A model generated the notes under the pieces. It was not told where the DNA came from and ran no database searches. It saw nothing but the letters and a program-made list of their open reading frames with translations. A stretch of 64,000 nt of DNA from Cristatella mucedo (lineage: Eukaryota > Bryozoa > Phylactolaemata > Cristatellidae), in assembly GCA_009760855.2 (NCBI GenBank), contig WPIO01000117.1:591001-655000 (forward strand), in the 5' to 3' direction. The position numbers and the translations under genes were made by a program. Each line of letters starts with the position of its first letter. Position 1 is the stretch's first letter. This document shows, in pieces, positions 1 to 30,392 of the stretch.

Positions 1-37
1 TCACTAAATAAAAATTAAAAAGCAGTCTTTAAATGTT

Positions 38-191
38 TATGTTTCCAGGCATTTGTGACATCCCGTTTTGACTTCTGTAACTCACTGCTTGCCGGTCTAC
101 CAACCTGTGCAATCTATGTTTCCAGGCATTTGTGACATCCCGTTTTGACTTCTGTAACTCACTGCTTGCCGGTCTACCAACCTGTGCAATC
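38..191 (+). repeat. Exact 77-bp tandem duplication inside L2-A
   Basis: Bases 38-114 and 115-191 are the same 77-bp unit, running from 'tatgtttccagg' to 'cctgtgcaatc'. The unit lies in the LINE coding region ('TSRFDFCNSLLAGLP'), so it duplicates about 26 codons and shifts the frame. Confidence 0.95.
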
Positions 192-822
192 GGGCGCTTA
201 CAGCTGGTGCACAACTCTCCAGCTAGGTTTGTCTGTCGTGTGCGATGCAGTTGCCACATCACACCACTTCTCGCCAACCTGCACTGGCTACCGGTCAAGC
301 AAAGGATCGACTTCAAGGTTCGTCCCTCACTTTCAGGTCCCTTCATTCTTTGGCTCCAGCCGACTTATTAGATCTGATGCCCCACCAGGCTAAGCATCGT
401 ACAACTCGCCCTTTTGAATCTAACTGTTTACCTATACCTCGTAAAAACTTCAAATCCTTTGGAGACCAAGCATTTATTTTAGATACTCCATAAGCCTGGA
501 ACTGACTTCCGAATTCCCTCACGACATCTCATGACTTGACCACATCCAAAAAGAAATTAAAAAAACGCACTTATTTACGAAATCATTTAGTGGGTCCCCG
601 TGATTCGTCCTTTATATGCTCATGCATGCTGACATTGTGCATGGTGCCACTAACCATACTTGCATGGGACCCTTTGCATGTCACCCCTAACCATGCTATT
701 CTTGTTGTTACTTTAGCATTCTAACACTAATCATTCGATCGTGCTTTATTTGCAGGAAATGTAAAGTGCCTAGAAAGAGATTAAGTTTTCCGAGGGTGCT
801 ATATCAAATGTATTATTATTAA
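38..822 (+). mobile_element. L2-A non-LTR retrotransposon, 3' fragment
   Basis: 5'-truncated copy of the L2-A family. It encodes the end of the reverse-transcriptase ORF, with the hallmark block around 'LHWLPVKQRIDFKV' (256-318), interrupted by frameshifts. A roughly 300-bp 3' UTR follows, then the conserved tail hairpin (756-809) and (TTA)n at 810-822. It carries an internal 77-bp tandem duplication and is dead. Confidence 0.85.
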
Positions 823-878
823 TAATAACATACTTGATAAAGTGCCCTCAGAAATCACTTTCTAGGCGCTTTATTATT
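822..878 (-). mobile_element. L2-A tail-only fragment, inverted against the previous copy
   Basis: Reverse complement of the L2-A 3' tail: (TAA)n, then 'cttgataaagtgccctca', then 'ctttctaggcgcttta'. It abuts the (TTA)n of the plus-strand copy, so the two tails meet head-to-head through their A/T-rich ends. Confidence 0.75.
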
Positions 879-2842
879 ATTATCATTAATTTCTCCCATT
901 AAAGGCTTACTTGAGGGTTAGTTCTATATTTTTTAACCGAGTTCCGTTTTATCGGTTGTCAATGTTGACGAGTTTTGGTGTCGGCCATAATGGTATTTGA
1001 CAATGTGATGGGAGAATTAAAACTCATGTTCTGCGGATTGATGAACGAAATTCATTGCAGTGGGAGTTTGTATTGTTTTTGTATCAATTGAAATGCATTT
1101 TATCTATGCAAGACTCAAAAGCAACTCGAGTTCAGCCATACCAATCTCTTAGGTAAATTGTACGCACTCTCAATGGTTTTATTTTGCCAAGTTTCGAGGC
1201 ATTTATAAGTATTATATACTTATATACAGACAAAAAGTATTCGCGTTCCTAGTCATCGTGGGCTTACGCATGTGATTCTATCATACGCACACTGAAGGAG
1301 ATCCAATTTATACTCATTTAGCATCTACGTGTAAGGCTCTATAATGTAAGCCACCCACGAAAGGTGCTGCCATAGATACTCTATTCACGACGGATACTTA
1401 GTCGCTCGAGCACCGTCTGTGTCGCGTGCTCGTGAAGCCAACAGGCAAACAAACAAAACGGAGCCGAGTTACGGTTGATCAAGAAGGCTGCTGGATTAAT
1501 TGCAAGACAATTTTCGAATTAATATTGGCATATTGTTCACCGAATTCACGCTCAGTGTTCATAGTGTAACTTGCCACTTCAAAACCCACCACTGAGAGAC
1601 GGTGCATCAAAACCGTCAGCAAATCATGCAGCACGTGATACCCTCCGTTCAGCTAGGCATTGAGGCTCGATTCTTATGATGCTAGCGGAAGTTTGCATCA
1701 AAGGACATCTAGAAGTGCACATTGTAAAATGTGTCAGCACGCGAAGACACAGATCTTTGGCTTGACCAATCTGGTAAGACGGGCGTCTGCACCGGCCACG
1801 GTAATGCTTGAAACGGGTCCTTAAGTCTATGAGAAGCCGCAAACATTTTCTTTCAATAATATGATAGCAGCACCATTAGAGTTTCAGGGGTTGCAAATAC
1901 ATAGCTCGGCAGTCGAGAATATACGAGGAAATGTGCAGGAGATATTGATCAAACCCATAGGGTCTCATCCCAGGGGTGCTTTCTCTTCCCAATCCAGGTC
2001 GTTGGTTCAATCCCTGTAATGGGCGATCCTTTATTGGCCCCTGAATGCGGTGGTGATAGCCGCGTAGTAGGCCTTGGGGCGGATATAAAAAGAGGTCGTC
2101 AACTCAACTAAGCCTTCACTTTACCTTGCTAAAAGGATTTTGTGTTTGTAGTTTAGGAGCATTCTATCTGAAGAAATTTAAAACAATTTATCTTGGAATT
2201 TGTAGTGCTAAACTTTGGCAACGCACCCTCATATCATTTGAATGTACTTGAGAAAGACTAGTGGTTAAGGTTTGTGGTGTTGGATACTGTTCCACATATT
2301 CGCTTGAGAGTGAGAAATACAGAAGATTTTGCATCCGGCATGCTCTCTCTTTCTAGTTCACTGGGCTCAAGACCAGAAAAGTCAGTGATTATGCTTCTAG
2401 AGCTATACGTCATTATGCACAATGCGTAATAAGAACATATTTCTGCTACTGGATGTCCGGAATAAGCAGTTCTTTATAAAATTTCCATTCGATATGTTCT
2501 CTGGTTTCGGCAGCTGTGCCTAATTCGAGATTCTCTTTGAGACTACGTTTCTTTGTTATCGTCAATTGTAGCGGGTCCATGCTGGTGATGTAGAGCTTTG
2601 AAAAGGCTAAATTCAGAAAAAACTATTTTCATTAAATTGCATATTTTTTATTAAATTCACTCTTAATTGTAGGTACTTTGATTGATTATAATTCTTTCCT
2701 AAATTACCATATGCTGGCAGGCGGAGAAGAGGACACGGAAAATGAAAGCACATTGACATTAGACACGTTCAGCGTATGCCGAAAGTTGCATCGTTAGAGG
2801 TTAAATTCATCAATTCCACAAGACGTTAATAGTCAATCCATC
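879..2842. other. Non-coding; no recognisable gene
   Basis: No conserved ORF on either strand. The only suggestive segment is about 1968-2045, where a B-box-like 'ggttcaatccc' follows a tRNA-like stretch and may be a decayed SINE head. The right-hand part (about 2640-2842) is probably the 3' UTR and downstream flank of the minus-strand protease gene. Confidence 0.5.
2647..2652 (-). terminator. Candidate polyadenylation signal (AATAAA) for the protease gene
   Basis: Read on the minus strand this is AATAAA, about 190 nt past the protease stop codon at 2843-2845. It is the first canonical hexamer I see downstream. AT-rich DNA makes chance occurrence possible. Confidence 0.4.
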
Positions 2843-22618
<19,776 letters not shown>

Positions 22619-23310
22619 CTGAAACATCTGACCGGCAAATCAGTGCGAGCCGATTATCGTCGTTTCACTTTTACACGAGCGTCGCGCTTATCCGGAGCTG
22701 CGTTAGCAAAGAAATTGCCTCTTAAAAAAGGCGCCAAGAGATGGATAGGCGAAAATTAAATGCGAAAAATGGACGTTCACTTCGATAACACATACAGGGA
22801 AAACTTTTGCATGCATATCTACTTTCAATCAATCCGTTCATTAATACGATCGCGCCAAATATAGCCAAGATGTTATATGGCTAGTTAATTGAATCCTTTA
22901 TAAGTGAAACGGTAAGCGTGACCTAACTCGCTACACCAAAACAAGGCCGCTGCCAGGGTCTTTCGTCATTGGCTTAGGTCAAGGTCTTTCGTCATTGGCC
23001 TAGCTTCACCATCAATTCACTTCTGTCTGAATTTCAATGGCTACCTATTAATCATCGCTTTCGCATGCTTTTCGCCCAATCAAAAAGACTTGCATTTGAC
23101 TTACTCTTGATTATTGCTTCCATTGAAGGAGTTGTAAAGTGGCTTAATCGAGATTTGTCTCTCTTAACACGCTTTTCTAAATGCCCATAATTTTAATTTT
23201 TTGCAGTTCTTTATGCATTGTTTCAATGCTAATCAAAGCGCTAAAAACATGTGTGCAGCGTCGTAAGAGTCTCTTTATCGGCAGTTAGCGTTTGCTCCCA
23301 GAAAAGCGTG
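22619..23310. other. Upstream intron or flank; nothing certain
   Basis: A faint LINE-like word ('ctacctattaatcatcgc', compare 'WLPVxHR') at about 23040. No signal-peptide exon recognised. Confidence 0.4.
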
Positions 23311-23314
23311 TGAA

Positions 23315-23830
23315 TTAGTTCCTAATAATGCACAGCATTCGTACCCAAAGGCTTAGTGCACAAGGACCTGCCAAATATTGTGATAGCTTTTCTATTGCTG
23401 TTCTCCAAAAATTCTCAATTAAAGACATGTCCTCGTAGAAGTTGATATTTAGTACTGCCCTTTGGATGCATACAAGCTCAAGGCCTGATCTCCGCCGGAT
23501 TTGAGGGTTTTGAGAGGAAGTGGTACACGACTGGCGTAAAGCAAATAGTCGTACGACGACTGGGCAGATTGGTTGGTAAGTAGGTTGGATCAGTTGGCCG
23601 GTGTGAAGTGAAGGAAGAGATCTACGAGTGAGTGACACGATTGAGACGCAGATCTGCCTCTTGATTAGGAGCCACTGCAGGTCAATGAGAGCTGTTGTCA
23701 TATACTGCAATGTCAAGCAGCAATGGCAATGCTCACGAAAGACAAGCTTAGCAGTAGAGGCTTGAGCCGACCGCTGCAGCCTCACTGCACAGGCTGGAAG
23801 ACAGGCGAGTAGTGAGCCACAAAAGTCGAG
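23315..23830 (-). mobile_element. Diverged L2-A copy with a 156-codon open frame
   Basis: The minus-strand ORF 23315-23785 contains 'RLQRSAQASTAKLVFREHC' and 'LIDLQWLLIKRQICV', aligning to the family's '[17 protein letters not shown]' and '[15 protein letters not shown]'. It is open but far from the other copies, so it is an older insertion or a related subfamily. Confidence 0.65.
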
Positions 23831-24093
23831 ATGAGGTGGTATGAAAACTGAATATAGGAGCCGACGGCTGCAACCCGGGTTACAATGGTTACCCGTGTGT
23901 TCGCTGACTGCGATAGCTACCTGTATATCGGTTAGAATTTCTGCAAACAGGCTAAAAATGTCGGGCTCGTCGAGTTCTATTCGTCTGCAGAAAGACAGTG
24001 ATTTCGAAAACGATATGATTTTTATTGTGCAAGTGGGCAGCGGCTAACCCGATTCAGGGCAAGAATCCAGGGGTCGATCGCGAAAATTAAGGC

Positions 24094-24534
24094 CTACTTT
24101 TTCGAGAAATAGCTCAAGATTGATGGTTGATTTAAGACAACCACTATTGCCTTCTTTGGACGCCCCACAGAGCGTATCTGCAAGCCCAGAGCAGCCTTCT
24201 GCGCTGATGCTCTTTTATTTCTGCTTTGAGTCTTTGCCATATCGGAGGCAGCCACCAATGGCGCGCCATTTTCGTCAAGATCTTCGACCTCACTATCAGC
24301 AACGCTACCCAGGCGAGCACTGGAGCCGCGATTCCGGACTTCCTGCCTAATACTTTCAGGCCAGCGGGTGGTAATCAAGTACCCGGGTAATTTTTCCAAG
24401 AATTTGCACACTTGTTCCATTGCTTTGTTAAGAAAATCACTGCTAACATATTTTATATCGTTATTATAGCAAACCATAGCGTGCATACTTTCATTGAGCT
24501 CTTGAGCACATAGTTCTTCAGATTGCTTCGACAT
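24094..24534 (-). CDS. 146-aa ORF of unknown function with C-terminal PIP-box-like motif
   Basis: Uninterrupted ATG-to-TAG frame of 147 codons, the longest non-LINE, non-microsatellite ORF in the window. The protein begins 'MSKQSEELCAQELNESMHAM' and has an acidic middle (about 85-95, 'ADSEVEDLDENG'). A basic, AT-hook-like 'GRPKK' (about 127) follows, and it ends 'NQPSILSYFSKK'. Q-x-x-I-x-x-[YF]-F is the PCNA-interacting (PIP) box pattern, usually placed at a protein terminus. I recognise no family. It could be a host gene, an exon, or the end of a DNA-transposon protein, several of which carry PIP boxes. Composition and length exceed chance expectation only modestly, so coding status is unproven. 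Confidence 0.4.
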   Translation of the reverse strand: MSKQSEELCAQELNESMHAMVCYNNDIKYVSSDFLNKAMEQVCKFLEKLPGYLITTRWPESIRQEVRNRGSSARLGSVADSEVEDLDENGAPLVAASDMAKTQSRNKRASAQKAALGLQIRSVGRPKKAIVVVLNQPSILSYFSKK

Positions 24535-24865
24535 GATTCTTCCGGTGCTGCTCCTGAATCAGGCCAATGGCGTTTTTGACTTCGAAACGCTATATTTTTT
24601 TATAGCTGCTAGCCGCAAAACAAATAATTAATCGCGATTCTACTAGCGGAAATTCGGTGAGTTATGATCATGTAGTTGCAGGTGAAGTGTGCCTCTAATG
24701 GTTTCAAATCGCATTATTCATGATCGCTGTAAAAATGCACACTCTAAATAATAACATTAGTGGGCAAGTTTGGCAGGTCAGGTACTCTGCTAATCTAAGC
24801 TGACTTGTGCTAATCTTTTCCAAGATTTTTCGGATATTGAGCATTCGCAAGCGGCTTGCCACCAT

Positions 24866-24925
24866 GTAATTTATCTCCGTCTGTAGCTCCACAAAGCCAC
24901 AGAGACTATGTGGGTGCTGCGCTTT
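24866..24925 (-). mobile_element. L2-B tail-only fragment
   Basis: 'atgtaatttatctccgtctg' followed by 'tccacaaagccacagagact' is the reverse complement of the L2-B terminus. Only about 60 bp remain. Confidence 0.75.
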
Positions 24926-25129
24926 TCACATAGATCGCTGCAAAAAACTCGGGTTGCTTTTAATATTAAGGCAGGGACGCTCTTTATTGATGCCGTGCTC
25001 AATTTCCTGTTACATACGCGGGCATGCTTGGGGGATGGGAGCAAACGATGCACAGCAAGCTCAGCACTGAACGAATGAATCGCTATCCCCCACGCTAAAG
25101 AGCGGCCTCGGGCGACTCCTAGCGTGGTG

Positions 25130-28100
25130 TGGACCTTTACTTGATTTCTCCTATATACCTTCGGGTATTCCGCTGCTATCTTCGCTGTGACTATTTATGA
25201 GCTGTCCTCGGATATGCTACACAAAACAGGACCTGCTTTGCATAAGATGCGATGTCGCCATTAGACAATACCTACCGGCGGGCCTTCTCCGGCGGGTCAG
25301 TGAGAACCTACCTGCATCCTGCGTTCGCCCCATCAACAGCTCGGCTATCAAACATACGACTCGTAAGTTTAAAGTGCTAAATAGTACTTGTTGCGGTAGT
25401 AGCCCACCCGCTGTAGCCCAGCACGATGTGAAACATCGTCCCACGGCCGTTACCAAGGTCCAATTCAAATTCAAAGAGCCAGCGTCCGCCGGGCCGAACG
25501 CAAACGGTAGAGAATACGAGCCATTTCATCGCCGTCGCCCAGTTGTTGGACAGCCTCTTAAATTCCGCCTACTAAATGTCCGCTCGCTAAAACCCAAGGG
25601 GTTACTTATCCGCGATCAGGTGGTCCAGGAGAAGCTAGATGCATTTCTGCTTACCGAAACCTGGATGACGCCTTGTTCCAGCAGCTGTATTTCCGAGACC
25701 ACACCCCCCGGGTTCTCATTCTATCAGTCCATGTGTTCTGACAAGGTTGGTGGCGGGGTTGCAATTGTTGTTCGCGAATCGTTTGGCTATAAAATGTGCA
25801 GTTTCTCGCATGGGTCATCGTTTGAATCGGTTGCTATGAGGTCCTCATCAAAGGCAATGCCTCTCACCGTTGCGATATACCGGCCTCCTGGCTGTCTAAA
25901 CTTGTTTATAGAGGAGTTTTAGGAGTTCCTCGCTAAAATATTTGTGTGTGACAGGCCGTTACTGATTGTAGGAGACTTCAATATTCACGTTGACAACCCT
26001 AGCAACAGCCAGGTCCGCTCATTTCTTGACTGTCTGGAGAATTTTGGTTTGGCCCAACACGCTAATCATAGCACCCACGTCGGTGGCCACATTCTAGATC
26101 TCGTGATCACTAAGGATGTCCTGCCCACTGACTTTTTGGTGTGCCCACTGACCCTCTTAGATCATTGTTCGGTCTCGTTTACTGTTCCTGCTCCTTCGTA
26201 CGTGCAGGGCAATGTCGAATTTGCCAAGCGACGTAACTTACAAAGCATTGACATGGACAAGTTTTTGAAATCTGTTTGTGATGCAGGCCTTCTTGATCTG
26301 CATTCAGACTCGACCGGCAGCCTCGATACCCTTACTGATGCGATGAACATGACACTCGGGAGTGCTCTTGACAAGCATGCTCCCGTTCGCTCTATCCGTG
26401 TTCAAAGTCATCGAGATTGCTTTCAATTTACAAAACATCTCCTTAAGATGCGCCGTGTTAAGTGCAGGCTGGAACGTCGTTTCAATAAATCGGTGTCTGA
26501 GGCAGACCTAGTCAATTTTAAAGACTTCCTTCGAGTTTACACCCGAAAGCTTAAAAAAGCCAGGGCTTCTTTTTTCATTAGAAAACTGAATTCCTGCCAG
26601 TCGGACACTAAACAGATTTATAAGACAGTAAACCATTTACTGGCCAATGCTGTCAGGTCTGACTCCCCAGATATTAAGGGCTCAGCCGAAAAGTTTTCAG
26701 CCTTCTTTACGGAAAAAAATTGTGCGCATTTGTGCCTCCATTATACCCCCTTCGACCAAAGCAATCGCCGTTCCTCAACCTGTGACCTTTCTTAAAAGGT
26801 TCTCTGATGTTTCTGCCTGTGATGTGGCTGCCTTAATAAGGTCTAGCAAAAAGAGCTCGTCTCCTGAAGACCCTATACCTTCATCTCTGTGGTCTTCACT
26901 TGCAGACCAACTTAGCCCTGCCATAACCAAGATTTTTAATGCTTCTTTGGGAAATGGGGTCGTCCCCAAGTCCTTCAAATCGGCAATCGTTAGACCGATT
27001 CTTAAAAAGCCTGGATTAGACACAGAGGTCCTAGCAAATTATCGTCCAGTTTCCCTTTTTCCGTTCTTATCAAAGATTCTTGAAAAAATTGTTGCTAAGC
27101 GGCTAGTTGAACATATTGAAAATAATGGGACGTCAGAAACATTTCAATCAGGTTTCAAGAGGCAGCACTCTACTGTAACTGCTCTCCTCCGTGTTAACAA
27201 TGACATTCTACGGGGCAACGACGACGGGAATTTCACTGCCCTAGCTCTGCTAGATCTGCCTGCTGCCTTCGACACCATTGATCACGAGGTTCTGCTTGAA
27301 CGATTGAGAATAACGATCGGTCTGGCAGAGGAAGCACTGGCGTGGTTTAAATCATACTTGTCTGATCGTGTTCAATCCATGTCGTGTGGGGGTCTGGTCT
27401 CAGACATGAGAAGGGTAACCTGTGGAGTCCCTCAAGGGTCTGTACTTGGTCCCTTGCCGTTCTCTATTTATACGCAACCTCTGGGAAAAGTGATTAAGGC
27501 CCACGGAATAGGATATCAGTACTATTCTGACGATACTCAGTTGTATTTGTCATTTAAACCGCCGGAATCTGCTGCAGCAACTGAGAAACTGAATGCTTGC
27601 CTTGCCGATATTTGATCCTGGATGTCGGAAAAATTCCTGAAATTAAATGATGATAAAACTGAACTGCTTCTCATAGGACACCCTAAGCGTGTGGCTGGAT
27701 TAAAAGGCTTTGCTGTTCTAATAGGTGATGCTATTGTGCGACCTTCACCACGTGCTCGTAATCTAGGTGTCGTGTTCGACAGCTGCCTCAATTTCAAAAG
27801 TTTCATTCAGAAGACTGCCTCTACAGCTAGCCATCACATCCGATCCCTATCCAAGATTAGAAGCTGTCTCCCACAGTGGCTTGTAAAAAATTTAACTAGC
27901 TCTTTAGTTCTGTCTCGGCTTGATTATTGTAATTCTCTTTTGGCTGGGCTACCAAAGAAAGCTATTATGCCACTACAGCGGACTATGAATATGGCTGCAA
28001 GGCTGATCTTCAAGTCCCTGCGGTTTGAGCACGTGTCACCTTTGCTGAAAGAGCTAGGATGGTTGCTGGTTGAGCAAAGGATGCAGAGCAAAGTTCTTAG

Positions 28101-28581
28101 GCTGACCCACAAGGCCCGCCACGGCTTGGCTCCTTCGTACCTAGCTGAACTGCTGCATCAGTTTCAGCCTGTTCGCGCCCTCAGGTCCTGTGTGGACAAT
28201 AAATTAGCTGTCCCATTCCTCCGCTTAAAGGCAGTTGGCGACAGAAGCTTTAGCTCTGCACGTCCTAGACTGTGGAACTCGCTTCCACAATTCTTACGCA
28301 ACGACATCTACTCTCCAACTGCCGACTATGGCACATCTTTTTCAGCGGTCCTGAACTGCTACTTCTATGCTACTCACTACTTCAACTGCCCTCCTAACTC
28401 TGCTATGCTTCCGACTCTCTCTTTGTTGCGTGAGACGAAGTCTGTTGGCTACCGAATGCGTACCGAAAGCCGCTTAGGCCGTGAGTGTGCTATACAAAAC
28501 TCTCCTGCGTAACACCCACATGGTTTTTATGACTTTGTGGAGTTACTGACTGAGATACGGATAGATTACATTACATTACAT
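25130..28581 (+). mobile_element. Nearly full-length L2-B non-LTR retrotransposon
   Basis: Best-preserved element in the window. It has a 5' region, an apurinic-type endonuclease, a reverse transcriptase, the family's C-terminal region, a short 3' UTR and an (ATTAC)n tail at 28564-28581. The 5' limit is uncertain. A 9-bp word 'tgctagccg' follows the tail (28582-28590) and also occurs at 24607-24615, which could be a target-site duplication placing the 5' end there, or chance. The copy is close to intact compared with its relatives, so it is probably recent. Confidence 0.9.
25197..28512 (+). pseudogene. L2-B endonuclease-reverse transcriptase ORF, two stops and one frameshift
   Basis: Open frame of about 1,100 codons encoding the LINE replication protein. 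Endonuclease: 'LLNVRSL' (about 25570), 'FLLTETW' (about 25645), 'YRPPG' (about 25880), 'LLIVGDFNIHVDN' (about 25960), 'HILDLVIT' (about 26090) and 'DHCSVSF' (about 26160). RT: 'NYRPVSL' (27040), '[17 protein letters not shown]' (27250), '[14 protein letters not shown]' (27420) and 'YYSDDTQLYLSF' (27520). The catalytic box reads YSDD where sister copies have YADD. Lesions: in-frame TAG at 25920-25922, a one-base frameshift in or near the A-run at about 26714-26720, and in-frame TGA at 27613-27615. Normal end TAA at 28510-28512. No RNase H domain seen. Confidence 0.88.
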
Positions 28582-28888
28582 TGCTAGCCGTTCGTCACGG
28601 AGCCAGCTTCATCATTCATCTTCATCATCATTCACATCTTGGGTTGGCCTGGACTAACACCGATGCGATTGCTGCGTTGGCGGCCTTTTTTGACCTTTAA
28701 TGCAAAAGCCACTTCAGGGTGCTAGTAACATTTTGTGCCGGTTGTCGAGGATAATAGTCTATTTCCTTGGCGGTCACCTCATGTGAGTGTCATCGCTTGC
28801 GACTATTCTGGTGACAGTTGTATAGCAGCATGCCTTTCAAAATTGTTGATTGTAAAGCATTCATTTTTCGAGATAATAAAAGTTAAAT

Positions 28889-29033
28889 ATAATTCATTCG
28901 CATAGTGCCCCAAGAGAACTTAATCTTTATTCAGGCACGCTCACATATGCCTTGGGGGGGGGCCGAGCCCACGACCTCGGCCAGATCTTGGTCAGAGCGA
29001 GTGCCTTGACCGCTGGACCAAACCAGCCCGGCG
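28889..29033 (-). mobile_element. tRNA-derived SINE, minus strand, complete
   Basis: From tail ('ataattcattcgcatagtgc') through the hairpin, B box (reverse of 'gggctcgagcc'-type) and A box to 'ctggaccaaaccagc'. About 145 bp. A G-run of eight interrupts the centre. Confidence 0.85.
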
Positions 29034-29565
29034 GTATTAGGTGACCAAGATGAAGGGAAGGCATTTTTAATTCCGAAGTAAGACATTCAGAAAAACTCCC
29101 TACTAAACTCTAGCGGTACTGAAACAACTGAAGCAGAGGAAAGATGATTCATATGCTGAGATTGATTAAATTTTAGAAATTTCTTACCTCCGATATTTAA
29201 TGAATGATGCTCCCAGCTGCTAGAATTCGGTTGAACTGAGTTGCAAGTTTATTGAGAGTGTAATTGCTTAGCTTCATACGTAGAGATATGGCACACTTAA
29301 CTAGACTATTGCTACAATTTTGAGATAGCGGTCCAGTATGATCAATGTCAATATTATTGAGAGGCGAGATAGTTATTGGAATTTTTGAATGCCGCAGTAA
29401 TATATCTACTGCGGTGCCGTTAGTTATTCTTGAAGTTTCATAGGCTCATATCGACCTCTGTATTTTGTGTACTTGCCGTTGCTGAAACTATTGTGGTAAA
29501 CTCTAGAAACCAGATGTTCTAAATGGATAGAAAAAGCTTGCAATAAAAAAGGGACAGTGCTGCGG
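29034..29565. other. Unassigned DNA
   Basis: No gene or repeat recognised. Confidence 0.45.
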
Positions 29566-29797
29566 TTTGGTTTAACTGATGGCACTGCCCCTGATTGTTG
29601 TACGAGTGGGCTGTAACACTAGATGTGGTATTCGGTCGTGATGTGCTATTAGTGACTGTTGTGAGAAAGGAGTCGCAGGGACTCTGATGGGAGAGATGGG
29701 TGATGAGAGTTGTGCTTTGCCCTCTATGTGCTCGGTGGAATAAACTGGCAATGTTTCTCGCCGGCTGGCCTTTCGTGCTGTTTGCGACGATAACCAA
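29566..29797 (-). repeat. LTR-like direct repeat, copy 1
   Basis: About 230 bp matching 30906-31147 along its whole length at roughly 75-80% by eye, in the same orientation. Shared words include 'tgatggcactg', 'gatgtgctattagtga' and 'ggagtcgcagggactc', plus an AATAAA ('gaataaactgg'). Similar reading frames persist on the minus strand in both copies ('SPCDS...TNSTSRP', 'QGQCHQL'). Strand is assigned from that weak frame signal. No RT, integrase or protease was seen nearby. Confidence 0.65.
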
Positions 29798-29940
29798 AGC
29801 TGGTTTGGTCTAGCGGCTAAGGTACTCGCCCCGAGCAAGGTCTGACTGAGGTCGTGGGCTCGAGCCCCGTGGCATATGTGAAGCGCCTAAATAGAGATTA
29901 AGTTCTCTTGGGGCGCTATATAAGTGAATTATATAAGCTA
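29797..29940 (+). mobile_element. tRNA-derived SINE, complete
   Basis: Best SINE copy: head 'gctggtttggtctagcggc' (A box), B box 'gggctcgagcccc' (29859-29871), linker 'ggcatatgtgaa', then the tail hairpin 'gcgcctaaatagagattaag' plus 'ttctcttggggcgc' and 'tatataagtgaattata'. Pol III internal promoter type. About 144 bp. Confidence 0.9.
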
Positions 29941-30310
29941 ATTTTGGAAGCGGCAGTGGCCTACAGTAATGCTGCTTGAGCAATTTAAAGTCCCTGGCGA
30001 CCAATAACTTGGCAGCTTAACTCGGAGAGGAGGCTCGAGCTGTCCGGTGTGAATCCGACAAGTCTGGCACAACTATCTTCCTTTCTTCCTGTAAAGAACA
30101 CCTTCTACGTGTATTCTTGCATGCCAAGCACAATCAAGGGTGACTACCATCAGCTTCATGAGGCTTTATGGACGGTGCTTTCTAACCGGATAGGTAAAGC
30201 ACGGCTGCTGAGCCCTGAGTTAGTAAAGACTTGTTGGAGGGTGTCAACAGAAGAGACCAGAAGCAGCATCAGCAATCGCCGACGATGTGCCGGTCAACAA
30301 CGATTGAATA
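29941..30310. other. Unassigned DNA between LTR-like repeats
   Basis: A 105-codon plus-strand ORF (30049-30366) runs into the LINE tail and has no recognisable domain. Confidence 0.4.
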
Positions 30311-30392
30311 ATGATAATAATAATGCACTTGATAAAGCGCCCTCAAAGAACTCAATCTATTTCTAGGCGCTTTACATTTGCTGCAAAGGAAA
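30311..30392 (-). mobile_element. L2-A tail-only fragment
   Basis: (TAA)n, then 'cacttgataaagcgccctca', then 'tttctaggcgctttacattt' and 'gctgcaaagg'. Only the last 80 bp or so of the LINE are present. Confidence 0.85.

Noticed and set aside
29797-29940. Genuine tRNA genes at the A-box/B-box segments (also 54194, 59714 and 63932)
   Set aside because: The same tRNA-like head recurs many times with mutations and is always followed by the LINE-like tail. This is SINE structure, and no complete cloverleaf is kept.
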